A DNA stretch of 64,000 nucleotides from Hemileia vastatrix. Taxonomy: Eukaryota > Basidiomycota > Pucciniomycetes > Pucciniales > Zaghouaniaceae. Positions 45,181-56,426 of the stretch are shown one piece after another. Location: assembly GCA_030280995.1 (NCBI GenBank), contig JASXTE010000012.1, forward strand, positions 11,544,501 to 11,608,500, written 5' to 3'. Under the pieces are notes generated by a model. That model did not search any database. It worked only from the letters and a program-made list of their open reading frames with translations, and was not told the origin of the DNA. The position numbers and the translations under genes were made by a program. The first letter of the stretch is position 1. The number at the start of each line of letters is the position of its first letter.

Positions 45181-46116
45181 CTTCTTATTTTTATCAAAAA
45201 TACTTTACTATCGTTACACTGAATATGGGCGAAGAAACTATGATGAAACTTAACGAAATTCAAGAAGACCTTCTATGAAATTTTCAAAAACTTAAAATAC
45301 TTAAAATATGGGTGAAGATAGTGTTGGAAAAATTTTAAAATTTATTGGAAGAAGTGTTCACAGGGGAACCTTCTTAATTTAATATTGGCAAGTGTGGGGG
45401 TAATTGATGGGCTGGCTGCTCTATACACAATTACCCCATAATGTTCGTTTCCAAAATTTTCCCTGTTTCTAGTTGAATCCTGGCTTTGTCTTTTAATTAT
45501 AGGAAGTCCACTAAGACTATAAACTGGAACGAATCAAGAGACACCGCTCTCAACGCCGGATTCAAGATTTTCTTATTTTGTTTTTGATTTTTTTATGTTA
45601 GATTGTGATTTCTTTTCTTTAATATATATTATGAATTATTGTAAAGGTGATGCTCACTGGTGGTCTCTAATCATTTTTATAAATTGGAGGGAGCCCACCC
45701 AGTGATCATCATTATAAAAATTATCTTCTAAAAACTTTCATTTATTTTCTTTTCTTTTCAATTTCTTAAAATTGTGTAACCACATCAAGTTGCACTTGGA
45801 TGTGGGTATGATGTCGAGGGTACGGCTCATCAAATGGCCGGGGGGCATCTTTTAAAATTTTATTTTAAAATTTTTTTTTTTAGTACTTTTTTTAATCTTT
45901 TTTTCACATTCATTTATCTTTCTTTAAAATTAAATTTTAACTTTTATTTCAAAACTATCTTTTCTAAAATCTTTTATTTTAAATTTAAAAAAAAAAATAA
46001 ATAAATAAAATAAAATAAAATAAAATTAAATTAAAAAAAAAAAATTAAATAAAATAAAAAAAAAAATAAATAAATAAATAAAAATAAAATAAAAATAAAA
46101 TAAATAAATAAAAAAA

Positions 46117-46149
<33 letters not shown>

Positions 46150-46312
46150 AAAATTAAAATTAAAATTAAAATTTATTAATTAAATCAAAATCATTATTAT
46201 ATTTCTTAGTTTTATTTTTTTTTTAGTTTTCATTCTTTTTAGTGTTATTCATTTAGTTTAGACAGGAAACAGGGTCTAGGAGAACTCAATACCAATGGGA
46301 TTTTACTTCAAG
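45181..46312 (+). other. first part of the 3' tail of E5
   Basis: No gene. It contains a hairpin AGTC-CACTAA-GACT-ATAAACTGG (45505-45527), a stem TCACTGGTGG..CCACCCAGTGA (45654-45705) enclosing ATTGGAGGGAG, a block CTTGGATGTGGG (about 45796), and an A/T-only low-complexity tract (45985-46190). Confidence 0.7.
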
Positions 46313-47150
46313 ACATCTGTTAGTCCTCCAAGACTTTAAACTGGCTACTGTTCAACACGATCTTTAAGGTTTTATACGAATTTTGGAGCTGTTAGTCCTC
46401 CAAGACTTTAAACTGGCTACTTTTCAAGACTTTCCTTAAGGTTTTATACAAATTTTGGATCTGTTAGTCCTCCAAGACTTTAAACTGGCTACTTTTCAAG
46501 ACTTTCCTTAAGGTTTTATACGTATTTTGGATCTGTTAGTCCTCCAAGACTTTAAACTGGCTACTGTTCAAAACTTTCCTTAAGGTTTATACAAATTTTG
46601 GAGCTGTTAGTCCTCCAAGACTTTAAACTGGCTAATTTTCGAGACTATCGTTAAAATTTTTTATTGGATTTGTTAGGTCCACCAAGACCTTAAACTGGAC
46701 TATTATCAAGTGTTGGGTCCACCATGACCTTAAACTGGATTTCTTATCGATTAAATGTTTGGTCCACCATGACTTTAAACTGGTAGTTCATTCATTGTTT
46801 AGTCCACTATGACTTTAAACTGGAAAATTAATATCTGCAGGATAATTCAACATTCATTGGACCACTATGGCCTTATACTGGATTACTTGTCGATCAAATG
46901 TTTGGTCCACTATGACATTAAACTGGATTATCAAATTTATTCAATCTTTGGTCAAGCCTAGGCCTTACTTAGGAATATATTAAGATATTTATGCACTTAA
47001 ACGATCTTTGGTCCACCAAGACCATAAACTGGCAATCGATTATATGTTTGGTCCACCAAGACTTTAAACTGGAATGTCAATCTTGTTTGGATAACTCAAT
47101 TCAATCTTTTAATATATCACTGTCCACTATGACTCTAAACTGGTTATTCA
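46313..47150 (+). repeat. main hairpin array in the 3' tail of E5
   Basis: Five 71-72-bp tandem units (stems from 46322, 46394, 46466, 46538, 46609) with AGTC-CTCCAA-GACT-TTAAACTGG. About nine shorter-spaced variants follow with GGTC-CACCAA-GACC, GGTC-CACCAT-GACC or AGTC-CACTAT-GACT, each followed by NTAAACTGG. The stem changes in a compensated way. Confidence 0.88.
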
Positions 47151-47804
47151 GTTATTTCTGGAATTGGGTGCTGATAAGCTTTAGGAGGTTAAAATTTTAG
47201 GTGGTGATGATGCTATGGAAAGCATAATGGTTAATTAGGTGAAATTTGTGGCGCTTTAACATGGTCTAAAGTTAATATTATTATTGGAAGCCTGGCAAAA
47301 GTATTTTATGGGTTTGCTGTATAGCAAAGTTTGAAAATTGTGATGAAGGAATCAGAAGTTAGGATGGTAGTTGGATTTTAGGGAATGATTTTTTTTTTTT
47401 AGTGCCTCATAGTTAGGCCATTTTTTTTTGGTGTGAAGCTTGGAGGACCTTATGGCGAGATTGGAATCATAGAATTCAGCTCAGTGGGGGGCCCTATGAG
47501 GTTGGAATCAGGGGTATTCGGCTCATAGGAAGATCCACTCTCTCAATGCTGTGACAAGAAGGAAGACTGGTTAATGGGAGTCTGAAGGGATTCAAACCTT
47601 GCTCTCGTAGTGGAATCATCACAAGATTTATATTATTTTATTTTATGTTATATCAAGCCAGAGAAGAAGAAAGAACGTTTTTATTATAAAGATTTATAAG
47701 AAGACCTGCTAAAACAAATTTATCAAATTATTTTATTAGACAAGATAATTCTTTTGGAATTTCTCAACCACTTATGCAAAGTTATAAGAATGGGGACATT
47801 CTCG
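47151..47804 (+). other. last part of the 3' tail of E5
   Basis: No gene seen. Contains two similar stretches with GATTGGAATCATAGAATTCAGCTCA-like and GTTGGAATCAGGGGTATTCGGCTCA-like sequence (about 47458-47540). Otherwise unremarkable. Confidence 0.6.
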
Positions 47805-47817
47805 ATTGGAGGGAGGA
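47805..47817 (+). promoter_or_regulatory. polypurine tract of E5
   Basis: ATTGGAGGGAGGA immediately before the 3' LTR. The same core recurs internally at 45683-45693. Confidence 0.8.
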
Positions 47818-48940
47818 TGTGGTAGCCTAAAGTTTAGTACGGCACCTAAATATGTAAATGGAGTTATCATGGCATGCAAGATTGGTGTTATTATTTTTTA
47901 TAAAAGGGTTTTATTTAATTTATTGGAGTTTAAAATATGAAGAAATTGGTCACGAGCGAATGCCTACACAAATACAATTTATTTCACGGAGAAAACTTAT
48001 TTTTACGGTCTGAAAATTTATAAGTATTAAGTCGAGTCACTCAAGAACCTTGGGAAATTTTCCCAGAATTTTTACTATTTTTCTTAAATTTTTAAATGAA
48101 TTTTAAAGTTTTATAGAAATATTTACGTTTTCAAAAATTACTTAACTTTGATGAATTTTCACGGGGTAATTAGAGCTGCGCAGACTACGAAAATTAGTTT
48201 GGTATGTAAAGGGGAAGTAGCTCTATTATGTGTAATTTTTCTAGATTTTTTATTATGGTTTTAAGGTTCTAAATTGAGTCCGGAAGTCCGGACGGACTCC
48301 GTTTCGACTCCGTACGGACTCCGTACGGACTCCGTACGGGCTCCGGATTGACTCTGGAAGAGCTCTGGAGGGGAAAACTTAGGCACGTGACTAGGAATAC
48401 TTAAGCGCTTCTCAAACTCGAAATTGAGGGGGGGGACACATCATACAGCTTAATCTTTAACCACCACAGTCTCATTTTTTATTACTCAACAAATTAAAAT
48501 AACTTGTAATACCCTTATAACATTATTATTTTTTTTACATAACATTTTAGAAATACAATTCAACAGTTTAAATAACACTTCATACAGGGTATCTTTAGAA
48601 AGGTCTTCGTTGCTGGGACTTGATTATTGCTGTCTCATAAAAATTCAAATTATTATAAAAACATAAAAGTCAATCTTTTCAGATCTTTCACTGGTACACC
48701 TTAATTTTTGTTATCAGTATTTCTTTCCTCAACAGCCACAATCATTTAATCTCAATAAGCGTTAATTATTTTAGAGTTTCATTATTTTTATCAATCAGAT
48801 CTAAGTAGATTGGTTAGCTTAGTGATTTAGAACACCTACTTTGTTATTTTTATTGGAAGGACGGGGTTTTCAGCTAAATCCACATATCTCCTCCGGATTC
48901 TGCTTACAGCAAGGCGACTGTAAGAGTTTACCTTACCATA
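47818..48940 (+). repeat. 3' LTR of E5
   Basis: 1123 bp, 11 bp longer than the 5' LTR because of one extra GTACGGACTCC unit (about 48309-48345). About three substitutions besides. Confidence 0.95.
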
Positions 48941-50378
48941 CCGGCTTAGCCCTAAGTGGGCTCTATATGCTAATTGTAGCTTTAGAAGCAGCTGCTCTTC
49001 TAGCAGCATCAACATCATATTCCCCAATAATGCAGTTGCAATCTACCCTAGAAAACTTTCACAACTCTAATCCATCATATGAAGTTGTAAAAGTGGCCTT
49101 ACTGATCTACTTTTCTTTAATCCTTATCTAATTTTCCATCATCAGTACCATCATTCATTTTTCCACCTTTAATATTTTTGTCATCATCACCAGCTAATTC
49201 TTCAAATCTGGCTCTCCTGTCAGCCATTAAATTCCCCCTAACTAAATTACAGGGTGGCTGCCTATCACTGGGTTTGATGAAAGATCCATCAGGGAATTTG
49301 TAAACCCTTCCATCAAATTGTATTCTACCAGCCTGCAAGTCCCTATCTAAAAAATATAAATATTCTCCTTTTTGTCCCATCATATTACAATAGGAGCACA
49401 CCCTAGGTTTTCCATAACCACCTCTATAACCATCTTCACCATTACCACTTCCATGCCCATTAAAATAGCTTTAATTTCCATTATTACCATAAGTCCTCCT
49501 CTCATAGCCTCTTGACTGATAAGAAGAAGAAGTTGCAGATGAAGCCACAGGCACTCTGTTGGCCTTTTGAGTCTTTTGAATAAATATTTTGAGCTGCTTT
49601 TTTAATTCAGCTAAATGATTAACCATTTTATTATCAACATCCCCCTTAACCTTAGAAACAGGCTGACCCAACTGAGCCTTCTTTTCCTCTTGAGCTTGAC
49701 CATCATGTCATTTTTTTTGGCTAAAACTTCACTAACCTTGCTATAATATTAAGTACAGTATTCTTGATACTTATCCAAAGTCATAAGTTTTAAGTACGCC
49801 TGAATATGCTCTTTGATGACCTGTAAAGCAGATAATTTCTGTTCCCCATTCAGCCTGTCCTTCATCTTGTGGTTCCTAGGCAGTTCCTTCAAAACATCCA
49901 TCCTGATCTCCCTACTAAATTCTGACCAAAACAAATCCTTTGCCTGGTTTTCATGTCCAATCTCCTTCATCAGAATTAGATAATCCACCACTTCAGTAAA
50001 CTGACTACATAACTTTTTAAAGTCCACCATATTCAAAACATCATATTTAGCTTTCCATTTTCTGACAATTTTGTTAAGTTCTACCATAGTCTACCTAAAA
50101 CCCTATCTATCAACCATCTCCTTTGACAATTTAAACCAGTCCCACTTCTTATAAACTTCCATTTCAATAACCTCCGATTCAACCTCTCTATCAACAATAA
50201 AGAACCTAACCTGCTTCACCATGCACAAATGTGAAGCCCCATTTAAAAGCAGCAGCAGCTTCATAAAAATTTAGAGACCATTTAACTTCTTCCCCATTAT
50301 CTTGGGCCCATCCCAAGAAACAATCCTGACAGAAGCATTGACAGGAAGCAAAAAACCAGATCCAGAAGAAGAACACAT
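48941..50378 (-). pseudogene. gag N-terminal and central part of E1
   Basis: ATG complement at 50376-50378 (MCSSSGSG). Capsid blocks follow: VRIVSWDGPK, VELNKIVRKWKAKYDVLNMVDFKKLC, YLILMKEIGHENQAKDLFWSEFSREIRMDVLKEL. The zinc-knuckle remnant CSYCNMMGQKGEYLYF has lost its His and last Cys (49370-49401). Then GRVYKFPDGSFIKPSDRQ. Frameshifts at about 50090-50260 and 49672-49745. Gag continues at 36895 once E5 is removed. Confidence 0.87.
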
Positions 50379-50515
50379 TTCAAATGTATAAGATTAAACA
50401 GTTAAAATAAGATAAGTGTTTGATAAATAAGCCTCTTGCAGGCTAAGATAGTCCAGATACTAAGTATGATCAACTTTAAACCAGAAAATTTGAACACCAT
50501 GTTGGGATCCACCAA

Positions 50516-51650
50516 TGTAGAAAGACTCTTACAGTTGCCTAGCTGTAAGCAGAATCCAAGTGAGTTGGGTAAGCCAAAGAAGACCCTGTCCCTTTAAGTA
50601 TATAGAAAGTTCACAATTAAGTAAGCTATAATCTCTACTTGATAAGAAATAACCAATAAACTATTTTTTATTAACAGTGTTGAGATGTAGAAGCAGTGTT
50701 TTTAATAATGAGGTTGAAAAACACAACAGACAAGCTGTATTTAGAGAAGTTATTTAAATGATTGAAAAATATGTTTTTATGAAGCTTTTATTTTTATAGG
50801 ATATAGTTGTTAAATTAAAGTCCCTGATGATGAGACCTTTATAATGGTACCCTATAGGTTATTATTTATGATGATGAGTGAAATTAATCAATTGTTATGT
50901 AAAAGTGTTATATTTATAAGGGTATTACAATTTTATAATTTGTTATGAAAATACTAAATGATTATTTTAATATGTTTTTTTGTGATTGGCTCTCAGATAC
51001 TATGACTGTCTATCTTTTTTTATATAATTTCAAGTCTAAATACTTTATATGCATAGTATGTCATGTGCCCTACTTTTTCTAACCAGAGAATTCTGGAGCT
51101 TTTCCAGATCTTGTCCAGAGATCACTGGAGTTTGTATGGAGCTTGTTTGGAGCATTCAGGAGCCCATAAGGACTTCTGGACTCAATTAAAACCTTTAAAA
51201 TATCAATGAAAAGTCTAAAAAAATTAAAGATGATAGAGCTACTTCTCCTTTCTAATTCATTTTAATTTTTGTAAACTGCGCAGCCCAATTCACCTAGTAA
51301 AAAATTTTCAAATTTAAGTAAATTATGAAAAATCAAATATAACCAAAAATTTGTTATTAAATTATTAAAAATTGTAGGAAAACATTAAAAATTTTAAAAA
51401 AATTTCAAAAGATTCTTGAGATTCCTGACTTTAACTTCCATGTACTTTTAAACCTATTATTGCATTTCCTGTGCAGTAATTATTTGTTAAATCTTGACCT
51501 GCAAAATTTACCCTTTTTAACCACTTTCATTATTCAACTTTTTTAATATAACCATTTAAAAATTAGATTGGACTTTCTAATCTCAGTAATAGACCCCCAG
51601 AAATCTTTTACAATAAACTTAAGTGCCCTAATAAACTTTAGAATACCACA
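50516..51650 (-). repeat. 5' LTR of E1
   Basis: About 1135 bp, diverged copy of the E5 LTR. In sense it begins TGTGGTATTC (complement ending 51650) and ends CTACAT at 50516, followed by a decayed primer site (GTGGATCCCAACATGG). Recognisable blocks include the conserved CTGCGCAG (about 51277-51284) and the TATTACAAG-type stretch. Its right flank is Harbinger transposase coding sequence. Confidence 0.88.
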
Positions 51651-51842
51651 CCATGACAACAGCATTACCCTGCCTTTTAACTTGCTGTTGCACTGTGTTA
51701 CTTTGCTTCAAATGGAAATGTTGCTTCTGTAAGTCTTTTGGATAATCTCTTTACCATAGGATATGGTACCGTCATATTATACACCAAGACCTGTATGATT
51801 TCTATCCTTTCTTTCAAGTCTAAAACACTTGCTTGGCCAACC
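51651..51842 (+). pseudogene. Harbinger transposase, N-terminal fragment
   Basis: Translates, with two stops, to a helix-turn-helix-like region: LAVALCYFASNGNVASV, IGYGTVILYTKTCMISIL, KTLAWP. In intact Harbinger proteins the segment LAVxL..LGSNGNxAS..xxFGxGxGTVxLYT..V..AL leads into WP and then the catalytic domain. The reading frame continues at 56961 after the copia insertion. The upstream part was removed by E1. Confidence 0.8.
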
Positions 51843-52393
51843 TGTGAGAATATGTAGTACTTCTCTCATGTTTGTTCCTCTTCTAATTTACTGTTCTCCT
51901 GTCCAATATGTCATGTAAAATTTATTTGATACTCTACATTATCACGTTATTTTTTTTCTAGTTTTCTTCATGTGTGTGTGCTATTCAATCTTAAACCCAT
52001 ACTGTCATTGAGGAAATCTACTTATTTAGAGCTGATGATGTGTCTCATTTTTCCCATCTCTGTTATTTTTTCTAAAAGATATTTAATACTTTTATAGGTT
52101 AGCATTATTTGTAGCTTCTTTTATTCTCTATCTATTTTGTTTTACTCATATTTGTGATACTAGGTATATTGTAGAGATCACTACTTGGGAGAGTTTTTAA
52201 GCGACATTCACTAATAGGGCAATTATTTAATTTGTAAAAGGTTCTTTTATTATTACTTGTAATTCATCTCTGATTTTTTTGCTCAAAGAAATTTTATTAC
52301 CTTTATAGGTATATTTAAGATATCACTACTTGGGAGAGTTGTTGGGCACTGTTCACTAATAGGGAAGTTATTTTATTTGTAAAAGGTTTTTCA
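51843..52393 (+). repeat. 5' LTR of copia element
   Basis: Holds two tandem copies of a module of about 130 bp (GATCACTACTTGGGAGAG..GGGAAGTTATTT..GTAAAAGG, near 52176-52252 and 52320-52388). The same duplication is in the 3' LTR. Confidence 0.9.
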
Positions 52394-52410
52394 GGTTATG
52401 GGCCCAGTCC
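52394..52410 (+). promoter_or_regulatory. half-tRNA(iMet) primer-binding site
   Basis: GGTTATGGGCCCAGTCC directly follows the LTR. It is complementary to the anticodon-stem region of initiator tRNA-Met, as in Drosophila copia, which is primed by a tRNA half cut in the anticodon loop. Confidence 0.8.
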
Positions 52411-52418
52411 AACATTGA

Positions 52419-53343
52419 ATGTCATCTGAAGATAAATTTGATCTTCCTTCACTAATTCCCACTGACAATCAATCTAAACTTTCCACTGAGACCATTTGCC
52501 CTTTATCACCCAACATTAAGCAATCTTCAGACAATTCTTCCAATGACTCCTCCCAAAATATACCAATTCTTTCTTCTGATAATTTCCATGAGTGGAGAAT
52601 CAGGATGCTTTCCCACCTGAATCAACACAAATTAAATTCCCTTGTTCTAGGCAAAGAACTTTTCCCAGATGAGAATGCCTCTCAAGTCTTAAAAGATGAA
52701 TTTCAACCCAAAGTTGACAAAGCCACCAACATCTTTATTTTTAAGATAGATGCTAGATATTTAGCAGATTTTTTTACTGAAAAAGATATCAAGAATCCAT
52801 AGTTAATTTGGTCAAAACTATCAAAGCAATATGTGGCAGATGACACTTCTAACAGGGCTTCTATATTCTCTCAATATCATGATGTGAAATGTCAGAAAAA
52901 AGGGTGTTAAAGTTTCTGTCAATGAAATACATACAAGAATTAATAAATGAGGAGCCGTTAGAGTTTCTGTTGAAGGAGAAATCAAATCTCATTGTATCTT
53001 ACAACTGTAACCCAACTCTTATCAGAATCATAAAGCATTAGTTCTGCATTCAATCAAAGTCTCTCATCAGAACCTTACAGTACATAATTTACTGTCTTGT
53101 TTGGCACAATTAGAAATTGAAGTCAAACACAATGTTGATGAAAATTCAGCTCTTGTTTACACAGTCAAAAACTCTGAAAAACTGAAATGGCCAGTTTGTT
53201 GTAATGGGAAACATAACCCTAAAACAAAACACAGTGAAGAAAATTGTTTTGAGCCTCACCCAGAAAAAATAGGAGTTGCTCCATTTCACAGAATGTCTCA
53301 GCTACCAATCCAGAAACTCATGCTAATATCAGTTATGGACTGA
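52419..53343 (+). pseudogene. gag of copia element
   Basis: MSSEDKFDLPSLIPTDN at 52420, then ILSSDNFHEWRIRMLSHLNQHKL, the usual copia-type gag opening. Frame lost 52800-53100. A variant zinc knuckle with Cys/His ligands (CCNGKHNP..HSEENCF) follows at about 53192-53260. Three or more frame changes. Confidence 0.85.
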
Positions 53344-54760
53344 CCAACATCTTCAAAGCGAGCTTGTCTTCTTCAGCTGGTAATCTTTTTATCTTCAATA
53401 GCAGTGCAACCATTCATATGTTTTGACACTGTAAACACTTCAAGGACTACCAGCTCAGTTGAAAGCCCATAAATCCTGATAATGGTTCTGTAATCTACAG
53501 CCAAGGCATAGGCTCTATTGATCTCATGACAATACGTAAATCCATTACATTGAGTAGGCGTCTTCATGTTCCTGTGAAAAATTAAAATATTGTAGGAATC
53601 GGCCCCTTTATTTCTCAAGGCTGTAATCAAGTCACCAAACACAATGTAAAATTCTTAATTCTCAAAAATGATGACATTATTCTTGACGGAAGTTGGTATC
53701 CATGTGAAGGACTTATAGCTCTTAATGCTAAGTTTGGTAAGTCTTTTAGTGTTTCTTTTAAATATTTCTTATCTTCTAACTCAAAATCTTTATGGAATAA
53801 CAAGTTAGGCCACACAAACAAAGCATATTTGAATAAGCTCAAAAATATTCTTGGTTTCACTTTCAACAATGACTTTAGCCTTTGTGAGCCTTTTGTTGAT
53901 GCAAAGAATCATAACTTCCCTTTCTCTGGTGCAATCCCAAGAGGTTCTTGCTTCCTTGAATATCTACACTGTGATTTAAGTGGAAAAATAACTCCACCCT
54001 CTTTAGGAGGTTCATTTTACAAATTTAAGATTACCAATTCTTTTACCTCCTACTTATTTGTTTTTATCATAGAAAGAAAATCTGATACCTTTAATAATTT
54101 CTTGAAATTTCTAAATCAGATTGAAAATGCATCCTCTCTAAAAGTTGCCAATTTTGTTTACAAAAATGGAACAGAACTTTTTAATAAGTGTTTTCATGAC
54201 TTAAGTGCTAAAAACAGTTTTAGAATAATAACCACCTCACCTTATACCCCACAAAAAAATCCTATTTCAGAGAGGGAGAATTGAATTACTACAGAAATGG
54301 CAAAGGCACTACTAGTCCATGCAAGAATGCCTGTTGAGTTCTGGGGGGAAGCATTCAACACTTATGTCTACATAGAGAACTACTTAACATTTTCTTCAAT
54401 AAAATTTCTTAAACCATAAAAGAAACGTTTCAATAAAGCTTCAAAACTTATACATATGAGAAATTTTGGTTGTGCTGCAAACACACTTATTAATAAAAAA
54501 TTAAGAAGAGGAAATTTTCACCAAATTCTATCAAATTTTTTTTCTTGGTTATTCAGAAGATTCCAGTTCCTATCATTTATTAAGACTTGAAAATAAACAA
54601 ATCATATATTTTCATAGTGTTATTTTTGATGAATTCAATTTTCCTTTATCTAAAAAAGATGATAAAGAGATCCAGATGACAGATCTTTTTACAAAATTCA
54701 TTGATTTTGATGTTACCTTGGATTCCTCTCCTAACCCCCCTTCTGACTCATAAACTAGTG
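53344..54760 (+). pseudogene. protease and integrase of copia element
   Basis: The protease active site is altered (FNSSATIHMF where DSGATxHM is usual, about 53388). The GAG-pre-integrase LWNNKLGHTNKAYLNKL (about 53790), CDLSGKITPPS with the first Asp (53965), YKNGTELFN where the second Asp is expected, and SPYTPQKNPISEREN with the Glu (54237-54283). At least the protease Asp and the second integrase Asp are lost. Stops at about 54283 and later. Confidence 0.87.
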
Positions 54761-56426
54761 TTGTCAATGACTCACCAGGAGCTTCAAAAATATTGAAGAC
54801 CTAAATGTTTACTATGACCAAACATTGCACAATAGTAAATTTTGGGAATATAAGCTCACATCTAACAGGGCCCCCAAAGACATAAGCTCCAATATAGACA
54901 CTAAGGATATCATTGAGAACCCAAGGACACAAAAAAGATGTAATCTAAATTCAGCTTCATTAATCAATGAGTACCTCTGTTTCATGACCTCACTCTCATC
55001 ACCTTCCCAACAGGACTTTACATAAAATTCTATGTTTTCTGATCCACTCATGGGTATAAATTATTTTTAAAAATTCTCTCCTACCAGAAGATTAACTACG
55101 CTATGTTTTTTTATAAGTATTTCCAACAGTAAAAATTGGAATTTCATCCATATATATGTAAAAGGTGCTTTTCTTCATGGGAAGCCTGACAAAGAGGTTT
55201 TCATAAACTTCCCTCTTGGAATGAGGAAACTGGGAAATTTTATCAACCCTGTGCTCTTATTAAAACACTCTACCTATGGATTGAAGCAAGCCTCATTTTG
55301 TTAATATAATGAACTATTGCAATTTTTCTACACAGTTATCTTCTATCCATCATCTTCCAATCCTTGTTTATTCATACATGAAATTTTTTCCAAACCATGT
55401 TTTGTTCATTTTCATGTTGAAAATTTGTCAATTTCTGGTAAAGATGTTTCTTGGTTCAATGATGCAATATCATTGCATTTTGAAATGAAGGATTTGGGAA
55501 AAGTAAATTTTATTCTTGGAAAGTGTGTCACAAGATATTGTCAATCCGAAACTCTTTCCCTTTTCCAGGATCAAGAAATTAGGGATTTATTAAATTCCTA
55601 TGTAATGCAAGACTGTAAACCAATTTCAACTCCAATTATTATGAACACACAACTTTAAGAAGCTACTGAGGAGGAAATTGAATACTTCAACAGACTAAAA
55701 ATAAATTACCAACAAGCAGTGGGTTGCCTCAGTTATATCTCATAAGTTACACCTCCAGATATTGCTTTTGCAAACAGTCAACTAGCGCAACATTTCAATT
55801 CCCCAGGTATCAAACACTGGATTGCATTTAAAAGAGTTCTGAAATATTTGAGAGGCACTATTAATATTTCACTTAAATTCAAAGCTTTTAATAATTTCTC
55901 TAATTAAGGGAGCCTCAGTTACTCAATGCCCAAAGATTTTGTCAATGCTGATTGGGCAGGATGTTGGGACACTTGTAGATCATCCACTGGCTATTTCTTC
56001 ACAATTAAAATCACAGAAGTCAGTTGGAACTGTAAAAATCAACCCACTGTTGCTCTAAGAACTTCATAATCCAAGAGAAAAGCTACTGTAGATGCTAGTC
56101 AAGAAGCCATTTGGATGAAACATCTGCTGATTGACTTGGGGTATAACTGTAAATCTTCATCTACACTTTTCTCAGATAATCAAGGGAGCATTGCATTGTG
56201 CAGAATCCGTGTTTTTCATTCAAGGACAAAGTATATCAAAATTATATTCCATTGGATCAGAGAAAAAATCATGAATGGTAAAATTGATCTCCAATATATT
56301 CCTACAACTGACATGGTTGCAGATATATTTACAAAAGTTCTCAGCAAGGAAATATTTGTTAAATTCACTAAAAAAATTGGATTAATGGATAATATTGATA
56401 GCAAGGAGGGATGTGAGAATATGTAG
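54761..56426 (+). pseudogene. RT and RNase H of copia element
   Basis: RT: YVKGAFLHGKPDKEVFI (about 55150), STYGLKQASF, then FHVENLSISG where YVDD is normal, so the catalytic Asp pair is gone, and MKDLGKVNFILG. RNase H: VNADWAGCWDTCRSSTGYF (about 55940), KATVDASQEAIWMKHLL, DNQGSIALC, IPTTDMVADIFTKVLS, ending TAG at 56424. Frame changes at about 55300, 55660, 55750, 55910 and 56070. Confidence 0.9.

Larger units (their letters stand above)
36896..48940 (+). mobile_element. E5, very young family A Ty3 element
   Basis: 12,045 bp with 5' LTR 36896-38007 and 3' LTR 47818-48940, termini TGTGGTA..TACCATA, and a 4-bp target duplication CCGG. The LTRs differ by about 3 substitutions and one 11-bp repeat unit, so insertion is recent. 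Interior: tRNA-Lys-like primer site, gag-protease, -1 frameshift signal, pol with only two nonsense codons, a 2.8-kb tail with hairpin arrays, polypurine tract. It sits in the gag of its older relative E1 in opposite orientation. Confidence 0.96.
48941..51650 (-). mobile_element. E1, 5' segment
   Basis: Gag and 5' LTR of E1, separated from its middle by E5. It begins with the duplicated CCGG at 48941. The left target duplication of E1 is outside the window. Confidence 0.88.

Noticed and set aside
46313..46670. Regular 72-bp repeats resembling a CRISPR-like or satellite array
   Set aside because: The units are contiguous tandem repeats within the 3' tail of a retrotransposon, without unique spacers, and share a hairpin found elsewhere in the element.
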